From Nitrososphaera sp. (GTDB lineage: Archaea; Thermoproteota; Nitrososphaeria; Nitrososphaerales; Nitrososphaeraceae), in contig JAKEIF010000060.1 of NCBI GenBank assembly GCA_022545875.1, forward strand, positions 1 through 10,455: DNA of 10,455 nt, written 5' to 3'. The position numbers and the translations under genes are program-made. Positions 1 to 4,734 of this stretch are shown here, in pieces (position 1 is the stretch's first letter; each line of letters opens with the position of its first letter). The notes under the pieces are model-generated. The model was not told the DNA's origin. It ran no database searches and was given only the letters and a program-made list of their open reading frames with translations.

Positions 1-255
1 CGTCTGCAAGGACGAATGGCTGCGAGTTAGCAACGCTACTCTGGAAAACCCACATTGGCAAACTGTATTTGACGTTTTTAGAGGGTGTTGTATCATATGT
101 CGCTGATGAGCGTAAATTCTATTGCAGGTAACAGCACGCCGGATGCCATACACCTCACTTGCTTTTATCAGCCGCAGAATTAACAGTGCACTATTTTCCG
201 TCAAGTCACATAGAGCCTGTGTTGGCTCAACCATGAGTAGATTATTGTAAAGCTA
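1..255. other. left edge, no supportable gene
   Basis: Three short frames stay open into the left edge: two on the plus strand, ending near 97 and 129, and others on the minus strand. They overlap one another, and none has a recognisable motif or composition that favours it. The stretch may hold the 3' end of a gene lying outside the window, but nothing here decides which frame. Confidence 0.3.
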
Positions 256-270
256 GCGGAATGATCCCGC
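256..270 (-). terminator. hairpin just after the receiver gene
   Basis: Eight to 22 bases past the stop codon of the minus-strand receiver gene, the sequence GCGGGATCATTCCGC can fold into a 6-bp stem (one G-T pair) with a 3-base loop, followed by TAGCTTT. Position and symmetry fit a 3'-end hairpin. The following T tract is only three bases, so termination activity is uncertain. Confidence 0.3.
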
Positions 271-277
271 CGCTGTA

Positions 278-667
278 TTATTGCCTAATTGGTTGTATAA
301 GTGCTGAATTCACTTTATTTACCAGAGTTTCTATGCTTAACGGCTTTGTCATAAACTCATCCGCACCGTAGTCCATTATTCTAGTCTTATCCTCGGCAAG
401 TCCCTTATCCGCCAATACAAAGATCTTTACTTTCTTGTTCAGTCTTTTCACATTAAGGATGAGCATGACGCTTCTGTCAGATGCAATATTGCCGTTCACA
501 GTTATAGCGTCAATCGCATCGCCTAGTTCTGCTAACTTGTCAATACATTCCTGCGCAGACAAGGCTTGATGAGTTTCAAACCCATCCAACTTGAAGTAGT
601 TGCGGATAAAGGGATTAAGTTCAGCGTCATCGTCGCAAACTATGACATTGGGTGTATTGTCGCGCAT
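278..667 (-). CDS. receiver-only response regulator lacking the phosphoacceptor Asp
   Basis: A 129 aa stand-alone CheY-like receiver with no output domain, starting at ATG. The acidic pocket is clear (residues 12-14, DDD, after beta1 NVIVC) and the conserved Lys is present (K108 in FMTKP). The beta3 segment reads DAITVNGNIASDR, so Asn58 sits where the phosphorylated Asp is normally found. Beta4 reads FVLAD, with Ala86 in place of the usual Thr/Ser switch residue. Known receiver chemistry therefore predicts that this protein is not phosphorylated in the usual way and may act as a constitutive or protein-binding switch (inference). No histidine kinase is nearby. It appears monocistronic: a hairpin lies downstream, and an inverted repeat over a TATA-like box lies upstream. 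Confidence 0.85.
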   Translation of the reverse strand: MRDNTPNVIVCDDDAELNPFIRNYFKLDGFETHQALSAQECIDKLAELGDAIDAITVNGNIASDRSVMLILNVKRLNKKVKIFVLADKGLAEDKTRIMDYGADEFMTKPLSIETLVNKVNSALIQPIRQ

Positions 668-704
668 TTGACTAACTTTGTTATCGTGAACATACCTATT
701 ATTG

Positions 705-721
705 GGTTGTTTTAATCAACC
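705..721 (-). promoter_or_regulatory. inverted repeat enclosing a TATA-like box
   Basis: On the minus strand GGTTG-ATTAAAA-CAACC forms a perfect 5-bp inverted repeat around an A/T core, centred about 46 bases before the receiver ATG. If ATTAAAA is the TATA box, transcription would start about 20 bases before the ATG, and a protein on the flanking arms would compete with TBP. A second A/T stretch (AATAATAG, 698-704) lies closer to the gene and could be the real box. Confidence 0.35.
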
Positions 722-955
722 GTTTAGGCTCATACACATCTCTGCCAGCGCATGAGGTCTACTACTGACACGCCCCGTTCTTGTTTACTTTCTCGCACGC
801 ATCCTGTATGCAGACAAATGCCAATCTATGCCGCTCCAATTACTGCCGTATACTTCTATGAAATAGGTAATGTGCCCATAAAGAAACGCATCGCATACTG
901 CATCGGGAACAGAATCACTAGCCAGATTAGCTCTGAGATGCGGTCTAAAAATAGA

Positions 956-1132
956 TCAGAACAGGTCCAACTCAGTATGGCCCCGATGGGTGTACTCTTC
1001 CAACTTGAAGCAGTTTTCGCACCAAGTCGCGCTAGGCTCTTTGCAGTTAAGACACACACGCTTTATTGTCACTTTGGAGCCGCAGGACCTGCACTGAATT
1101 CTGTCAAAGAGTTTCGTGAGTTCAAGTGTCAA
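956..1132 (-). CDS. small B-box-like zinc-finger protein
   Basis: A 58 aa minus-strand protein that starts at TTG; no ATG or GTG is available in frame before the upstream stop. After a short helix (LELTKLFDRI) it carries four metal-ligand pairs: C14-x2-C17, C27-x2-C30, C38-x2-C41 and H49-x2-H52. That is eight ligands, enough for two zinc ions. The order CLNC, seven residues, CENC, then YTHRGH resembles the B-box fold, where an HxxH pair with the same HRGH wording closes the second site. Here the inner pair is supplied by the N-terminal CRSC, so it is B-box-like and not canonical. A TATA-like TATAATTA (1160-1167) lies about 31 bases before the TTG. TCTATTTTTAG directly follows the stop as a possible T-rich terminator. 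In another frame the next bases encode a hydrophobic stretch (LIWLVILF) which an extra T at the 3' end could have disconnected. Role unknown; DNA, RNA or protein binding is possible. Confidence 0.65.
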   Translation of the reverse strand: MTLELTKLFDRIQCRSCGSKVTIKRVCLNCKEPSATWCENCFKLEEYTHRGHTELDLF

Positions 1133-1298
1133 TATCGATCGAGCCTTTTCCTTGGAAGTTAATTATAGTACATTCTAATAGTTATTTTAATGTAACACGG
1201 CAGTACAATTTACTATTGCGTTTCTCGGTAACCGTCGCAAGTTGTCGGTACAGTTCCCGCTATGTTTTTCAAGGTGTGTATTGTCTCTAGAGGGCGGG
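1133..1298. promoter_or_regulatory. divergent promoter region between two zinc-finger genes
   Basis: This A/T-rich gap separates a minus-strand and a plus-strand zinc-finger gene. TATAATTA (complement at 1160-1167) suits the minus gene. Plus-strand A/T blocks at 1181-1192 (GTTATTTTAATG) and 1207-1216 (AATTTACTAT) are candidates for the other direction. The 12-mer CGCAAGTTGTCG at 1236-1247 recurs at 1974-1985, upstream of another gene of the same family. Confidence 0.4.
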
Positions 1299-1442
1299 AT
1301 GCTCGATTCATCTTCGGGAATGTCGAGAGTTCAATGTCCAAATTGCAAGGCATTCGAAGCCCAGGTCTCGGTAGAATTCAGACATGTATTATATTGCAAC
1401 AAATGTTTTCATGAATTGCGGCCCGGCACAGCAACTCACTAG
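1299..1442 (+). CDS. small zinc-ribbon protein, tandem paralogue 1
   Basis: A 47 aa protein with one zinc ribbon: C13-PN-C16, then 16 residues, then C33-NK-C36. The core VEFRHVLYCNKCF matches the AEFNRLLLCARCF and SEFNRMPLCSSCF cores of the next two plus-strand genes, so the three are paralogues. ATG 1299 is preferred because it puts the first Cys at residue 13, as in the siblings. ATG 1320 or TTG 1242 also keep the motif; a TATA-like AATTTACTAT lies about 30 bases before TTG 1242 and could favour the longer form. The C-terminal tail after the second knuckle is short (HELRPGTATH), while the siblings have about 20 residues ending in a beta-like strand. Single zinc ribbons of this size often bind nucleic acid or a partner protein; no specific role can be assigned. 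Confidence 0.6.
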   Translation: MLDSSSGMSRVQCPNCKAFEAQVSVEFRHVLYCNKCFHELRPGTATH

Positions 1443-1472
1443 GTTCCCGACAATACTAGATATCAAGTCGCC

Positions 1473-1661
1473 TCAATTGAGTTTTTGGTCACGGGGGGAT
1501 GCAAGATAATTGAGTGTCGCATTTAGGCATACTTGGCGTGAATTCACAGCTGCCCTGCATGCTCCAGGGTCTTCAAAGAAAGGATAGAGCTCGCAATTCA
1601 CACTTCCAGAAAATATTGGCTTTGTTCCCTCAAACGGCATTGGTTCCCATTGCCCGACCAT
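1473..1661 (-). CDS. doubtful small hypothetical between zinc-ribbon genes
   Basis: A 62 aa ATG-started frame on the minus strand in the gap between two plus-strand zinc-ribbon genes. The translation has three cysteines spread through it and no recognised motif, signal or membrane segment. The base at codon position 1 is a purine slightly more often than not, which is weak coding support. A plus-strand frame (about 1524-1679) is also open over the same bases, and no TATA-like box or ribosome binding site stands out, so this may be non-coding. Confidence 0.22.
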   Translation of the reverse strand: MVGQWEPMPFEGTKPIFSGSVNCELYPFFEDPGACRAAVNSRQVCLNATLNYLASPRDQKLN

Positions 1662-1716
1662 TCTGTACGCTTGACACGTAAGAAACTAGTGCGTAAGTGC
1701 GAAGTACATTCGGTCA

Positions 1717-1724
1717 GATAAATT
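1717..1724 (+). promoter_or_regulatory. TATA-like box of paralogue 2
   Basis: GATAAATT is centred about 34 bases before ATG 1755. With usual archaeal spacing, transcription would start near 1747, giving an ~8-base leader and placing ATG 1731 outside the transcript. This is why the second ATG was chosen for the next gene. Confidence 0.35.
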
Positions 1725-1754
1725 GGATGAATGCGTATATCGGATTGGTCTGAC

Positions 1755-1925
1755 ATGACATCAAGTACGCTGAAAAGCAGAGATGGAAAATGTGAGATAT
1801 GTGCAAAAAAGACAAAGTATCTCGCAGAGTTCAACAGGCTGCTGCTCTGTGCAAGATGTTTTGACGGAGCAATCACCGCTTTCGCAGAAGGACGGTCGTT
1901 TAGAGTGCGTGTAGCTTTGGCGTGA
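1755..1925 (+). CDS. small zinc-ribbon protein, tandem paralogue 2
   Basis: A 56 aa protein with a four-Cys zinc ribbon: C13-EI-C16, 15 residues, C32-AR-C35. The core AEFNRLLLCARCFDG is closest to the next gene (SEFNRMPLCSSCFEG); over about 45 residues the two share all four Cys, EFNR, the L before the second knuckle, F-x-G and a final hydrophobic strand (FRVRVALA against LVLRITVS). ATG 1755 is chosen because it matches the sibling's N-terminal length and an upstream TATA-like box. An earlier in-frame ATG at 1731 would add eight residues. The protein is basic between the knuckles (KKTK), which would suit a nucleic-acid surface (inference). Function unknown. Confidence 0.65.
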   Translation: MTSSTLKSRDGKCEICAKKTKYLAEFNRLLLCARCFDGAITAFAEGRSFRVRVALA

Positions 1926-2058
1926 TAAGGCGGCAGCTACTTCATTTCTTCTAGTTGGCATCGATATTTTCACCGCAAGTTGTCGTCCCATTGCGGTGTT
2001 GAGCCTCTATGGTCTAAAAATAGAAAAATCTAGCGCGTTCACAAAGCTACACAAAGCG

Positions 2059-2066
2059 AAATAAAT
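2059..2066 (+). promoter_or_regulatory. TATA-like box of paralogue 3
   Basis: AAATAAAT is centred 28 bases before GTG 2091, the spacing expected for a leaderless archaeal transcript. It supports GTG 2091 over the upstream TTG codons. Confidence 0.4.
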
Positions 2067-2090
2067 GACTTGAATGTATTGCACTGGACA

Positions 2091-2258
2091 GTGAAAGTGG
2101 AGGGATCAGAAGCTAATAAAAAGTGCAGAAAATGTAACGTCGAGACCAGGAGGCTGTCGGAATTCAACAGGATGCCACTCTGTTCGAGTTGTTTCGAAGG
2201 AGAGCTCATTTCATTTGTAGAAAGGCAAGGACTCGTTCTACGTATCACTGTGAGCTGA
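2091..2258 (+). CDS. small zinc-ribbon protein, tandem paralogue 3
   Basis: A 55 aa four-Cys zinc ribbon: C12-RK-C15, 15 residues, C31-SS-C34. No ATG exists in frame after the preceding stop. GTG 2091 gives an N-terminus the same length as paralogue 2 and fits the TATA-like box; TTG 2070 and TTG 2079 are alternatives, adding up to seven residues. The sequence parallels paralogue 2 along its whole length (T-x2-L-x-EFNR-x2-LC-x2-CF-x-G, then F-x-E and a hydrophobic C-terminal strand). It ends the tandem array, and a T-rich tract follows the stop. It is probably a stand-alone nucleic-acid or protein binding module (inference from zinc-ribbon biology). Confidence 0.62.
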   Translation: MKVEGSEANKKCRKCNVETRRLSEFNRMPLCSSCFEGELISFVERQGLVLRITVS

Positions 2259-2272
2259 CACAGCAGCTCAAT

Positions 2273-2283
2273 CTTTTATTTTT
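2273..2283 (+). terminator. T-rich tract after the zinc-ribbon array
   Basis: CTTTTATTTTT lies 15 bases past the stop of the last zinc-ribbon gene. Archaeal RNA polymerase commonly terminates at T-rich tracts without a strong hairpin, so this is a reasonable 3' end for the plus-strand gene. Confidence 0.4.
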
Positions 2284-2422
2284 GGCACTTGTAAATGCAT
2301 CGCACTGCTTGAATAGGGCTGACCCTGACAGAGACAGAGATCGAATAAAGCCTAGCTCCAGTGGTGATGCAAGCGCAACTCTACCAGAAGATTCGCGAAA
2401 TCGCTGGAAAATTGAGGTATGT

Positions 2423-2444
2423 CTTTTTGCGGAGGGCAAAAAAG
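2423..2444. terminator. bidirectional terminator-like hairpin
   Basis: CTTTTTGC, five bases (GGAGG), then GCAAAAAAG form an inverted repeat with T runs on both strands. It lies between a plus-strand gene ending at 2258 and a minus-strand gene ending at 2463, i.e. at a convergent junction. The run of six T on the minus strand is about 20 bases past that gene's stop, a good position for termination. Confidence 0.5.
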
Positions 2445-2462
2445 ATAGAGGGGATTCTTGGC

Positions 2463-3395
2463 TCAGAATCTTTTAAGGGAATTCGCCAGGCCGGTTTTTG
2501 ACACCAGTAAGATCGCAGATCCAACTGCCAGAGCCATCACAGGTGCTGCCAGTGGAAACTCGGGAACGACATTTGTGCCTGTTACCTCGACTGTATGCTC
2601 GCTGTGGGAATAGTTGATTTCAAAGGTGACATCAGCGCTTGTCTCTGATTTGAGAATTACATCGCTCGAACTGGGGCTGACCGCCTCCCCATCAATGAGC
2701 ACCATCATTTCTCCACTCAGCATAGCCTTTGGCACAGTGATTTCCGTGACTCCCTCCGTTCCTGTTTCTCCCTCTACAGTGAACGACAGCTTCTTTGCAT
2801 CTTCATCCAAACCGACATTGTCTACGTTGGAGCTGCTGGCAACCCCTATGGTGAATGTCTCGCCGCCTCCTGCTTGTATTTCGTGTGAAGACTCTGCTCC
2901 TACTACAAACGAAGTCCTTGGTGACTCTAGTTGCGCGACAATTTCTGCATCCAGTAGACCCAATAGACTGGCCTGTACTTCAATCCTTGAGCCAGCGAAG
3001 TACTCCCCGGGATCTGCAGTTGCATCCAGGTCTATCGTCGCTGAATATTCCCCATCGGCGCTGATTGTGGCCTGCTGTTCGCCAGCAATCGTAGCGTCCG
3101 TATTCAATAGCTGCACCGTAATGGTGTCAGATTCAGTTTCTTGCCGTATCTCTTCCGATACGGTACCCATTACGCGTACCGTCTCGCCGGGTCTGTAAAG
3201 ATGGTACTCAGTCTGTACCGTTACCTCGCTGTCACCTTCATTTTCTGCTCGCGGGTATTCTGTCATGTAGGCAATCTCTGTCTCCATATTGCCCTCGATT
3301 GATCCGGTTTGTGCAAACGCTGGAACTGCACTCAGCCCAGATGCAACAAGGCTGGCGACAAGAACTACCGATAATGTCAGTTTGTTTGAGATCAT
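2463..3395 (-). CDS. secreted PEFG-CTERM cell-surface protein
   Basis: A 310 aa exported protein. It has a Sec signal peptide (basic start, hydrophobic residues 7-27, likely cut after AFA at 28), a central region with a YRPGETVRVMGTV strand (residues 67-79) as in MG2-like extracellular beta domains, and a second beta-rich domain from about 170. The tail is VVPEFP (276-281), then a hydrophobic helix (282-299) and a basic end (KRF). That tripartite tail is the PEFG-CTERM sorting signal known from ammonia-oxidising archaea, thought to lead to membrane or S-layer attachment after processing. Here the fourth residue is Pro, not Gly. The domain just before the tail (LSFTVEGETGTEGVTEITVP) is of the type often paired with PEFG. 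No Cys is present, and it is rich in acidic, Ser and Thr residues. ATG 3395 is chosen for its TATA box 30 bases upstream; ATG 3419 and TTG-type starts further up would add residues before the signal. The product is a structural or adhesive surface protein of unknown ligand. Confidence 0.85.
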   Translation of the reverse strand: MISNKLTLSVVLVASLVASGLSAVPAFAQTGSIEGNMETEIAYMTEYPRAENEGDSEVTVQTEYHLYRPGETVRVMGTVSEEIRQETESDTITVQLLNTDATIAGEQQATISADGEYSATIDLDATADPGEYFAGSRIEVQASLLGLLDAEIVAQLESPRTSFVVGAESSHEIQAGGGETFTIGVASSSNVDNVGLDEDAKKLSFTVEGETGTEGVTEITVPKAMLSGEMMVLIDGEAVSPSSSDVILKSETSADVTFEINYSHSEHTVEVTGTNVVPEFPLAAPVMALAVGSAILLVSKTGLANSLKRF

Positions 3396-3909
3396 TTTAG
3401 TAACAAGCTTTTTGACCATCCGATATAAGCTGGTCGATAGCAAGCTCTAGCGTTAGATTCTACCCCTTTCCAAAGTACGTGACTAGGAATTGACATTGTG
3501 GCTCGGTTAGGCGACATTGCTCCAACTGTTCCCAACAAATCTAGAGATGAGCCATTCAATTTTGTTCTATGGTCTAATGGCAGATAAGAGATATACTCCA
3601 TGCGCTTATTGAGACTGAATGAGCCAAACTCTTCTGGCAAGGCTTGACAAAGTCTACTGCTGCAAAGTGTGTGAGAGGATTTTCCTGTTTGAAAGCGATC
3701 TTGTCAGTCACTTGCGACGTGACGGACACCGAGGCGAATTCGTCTTTTCTTGGACCGGGTTTTTTGGTAAGAATGATTAATGACCGGCAGACCCGGCGGC
3801 ATGCAAAGACACCTACCTCAAATCCCCGTTTTTCTAATCCTAGTTTCATTATGAGCCCGATGTCCACTTCATCAACTACCAATATCCAGTATTTTCCTTT
3901 GGTAGTCAT
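3392..3909 (-). pseudogene. frameshifted, degenerate receiver-domain gene
   Basis: From ATG 3909 the first frame gives a recognisable but worn receiver: beta1 YWILVVDEVDI (one acidic residue short of the usual VDDE), helix IMKLGLEKRGFEV, beta3 LIILT with Thr where the phosphoacceptor Asp belongs, beta4 VSVTSQ, and beta5 with the conserved Lys-Pro (AAVDFVKP). The span from beta1 to Lys-Pro is about 15 residues shorter than usual. Directly after KP the correct continuation lies in the next frame, LPEEFGSFSLNKRMEYI; restoring one T at about 3641 (CCTTG to CCTTTG) joins them as VKPLPEEF. The second frame then stays open to 3392, where its TGA overlaps the ATG of the PEFG gene, but its last part runs through that gene's TATA box and looks non-coding. 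Loss of Asp, internal shortening and the frameshift together suggest a decayed gene. A sequencing error could explain the frameshift alone. Confidence 0.6.
3423..3428 (-). promoter_or_regulatory. TATA box of the PEFG-CTERM gene
   Basis: Minus-strand TTATAT (in GCTTATATCGG) is centred about 30 bases before ATG 3395, giving a leaderless or very short-leader transcript. It lies inside the tail of the damaged receiver frame upstream, which argues that this tail is not under coding constraint there. Confidence 0.5.
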
Positions 3910-3965
3910 AGGCAAGGCAGACCATGGAGCCTAACAAACTTGATAACCATCTAATGCCGTCGCTA

Positions 3966-4248
3966 TCATTTTTGAATACCTTGCAATTTCGAAAAGTCTG
4001 ATAGATCCAGATTAAGAATAACTGCCTGTAGTTGTTCGCGACACACGTAGAAACAATGCATGCCGGTTTTACGCAATGGTTCCACTAATTGAGAACCGAT
4101 GTGTGAAAGTTGGAATACTTGTTCCGTATCACGTGCATTAATACCTCCGAATAAGTTTCAAACATCTTTTTACATGCACCACACTGACCCGATTGTATTT
4201 CTTCACGCTTAAGGTGCTGATTATTTCAACGTTCTGCTTAGACGGCAT
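3966..4248 (-). pseudogene. ~94 aa CxxC protein gene broken by two -1 frameshifts
   Basis: Three overlapping minus-strand frames join into one sensible protein. ATG 4248 opens MPSKQNVEIISTL. Restoring one A (TTAAG to TTAAAG, near 4213) continues KREEIQSGQCGACKKMFE. Restoring a second A (GAAAC to GAAAAC, near 4157) continues NLFGGINARDTEQVF and on to LDLSDFSKLQGIQK at the TGA (3966-3968). The reconstructed product has one CxxC (CGAC) and, further on, GMHCFYVC, giving four cysteines that could bind zinc or form disulphides. The family is not recognised with certainty. The last frame alone is 63 codons of convincing coding sequence but has no start codon near its beginning. Both lesions are single-base losses in A runs, so either this is a real pseudogene or the assembly has homopolymer errors and the gene is intact. 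Confidence 0.55.
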
Positions 4249-4296
4249 AGGCTGGGGTCTCTCACTTTAGCTTAATATGTGGCACACTCCCTCACG

Positions 4297-4443
4297 GTGA
4301 TAAGACCATTATTGCAAATTGCCGCTAACGATAGCCATACCGCTCGATGTCCAAATGGACATCAAAGTATGATTTTGCCTTTAGGGGCAAAGGTTGTTGT
4401 CTATTGCAATGTGTGTGGCGCAGAACTTGAAGTTAAAGGCTAA
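4297..4443 (+). CDS. small zinc-ribbon protein (CPNGH/CNVC)
   Basis: A 48 aa plus-strand frame with a zinc ribbon of type C18-P-N-G-H22, 14 residues, C37-NV-C40, followed by GAELEVKG. Ligands would be Cys, His, Cys, Cys. The first knuckle CPxGH and second CxxCGAE are common in archaeal ribbon proteins that bind nucleic acid or act as subunits. The only starts are GTG 4297 or GTG 4279 (adds six residues). An A/T block CTTAATAT (4271-4278) lies about 22 bases before GTG 4297, slightly short of ideal TATA spacing. It is not closely similar to the three tandem ribbons, which have four Cys and an EFNR core. It seems intact, while genes on both sides look damaged. Confidence 0.5.
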   Translation: MIRPLLQIAANDSHTARCPNGHQSMILPLGAKVVVYCNVCGAELEVKG

Positions 4444-4458
4444 CGATCAATGATTTAA

Positions 4459-4734
4459 AACCCGGCAGCGCAAGCCAAAGGGACTGAAGGGTCGGTCTGG
4501 TCTTGCGGACAGCTCGCGCATGCCGAGAATGAACAGCCGCGTCTACGTATGTCCAAGAATTTCACAATAGAATTAAACCTCATTGGTGTTAATGACCAGA
4601 AGATTGTTTCCATGGGCCATTGGTCGGGCGTGAAATGACAGTTAGGAGATATGCATTTCGATATTACTACAGGCCGATGCGTAGGATGGTCAGAGAGGAC
4701 AATGAAATTACAATTGAGCATATATCAGGCTTGA
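4459..4734 (+). pseudogene. possible decayed gene with one in-frame TGA
   Basis: This plus-strand frame is open for 92 codons apart from a single TGA at 4636-4638 (GTG AAA TGA CAG). Codons are rich in G at position 1, as expected of coding DNA, and the parts read naturally (FTIELNLIGVNDQKIVSMGH before the stop, QLGDMHFDITTGRCVGW after it). A TGG-to-TGA change would explain the break. The only ATG before the stop is at 4549, which would leave a 29 aa product. The minus strand is open over the same bases (4455-4721), so the call is weak. No family is recognised. Confidence 0.28.

Noticed and set aside
752..1162. 136 aa plus-strand frame opposite the B-box-like gene
   Set aside because: Its product has no motif, and its antisense strand gives a highly ordered eight-ligand Cys/His pattern.
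2614..3198. 194 aa plus-strand frame within the PEFG-CTERM gene
   Set aside because: It is a Ser/Thr/Pro-rich antisense shadow of a clearly coding secreted protein with signal peptide and sorting tail.
4085..4225. C2H2 zinc finger (CGAC followed by His residues)
   Set aside because: The His-containing part belongs to the wrong frame; the next frame gives a far better continuation (LFGGINARDTEQVF), so the CxxC belongs to a different, frameshifted protein.
4455..4721. 88 aa minus-strand frame
   Set aside because: It starts at TTG, is rich in Pro/Ser/Cys as antisense shadows often are, and the plus strand shows better codon composition.
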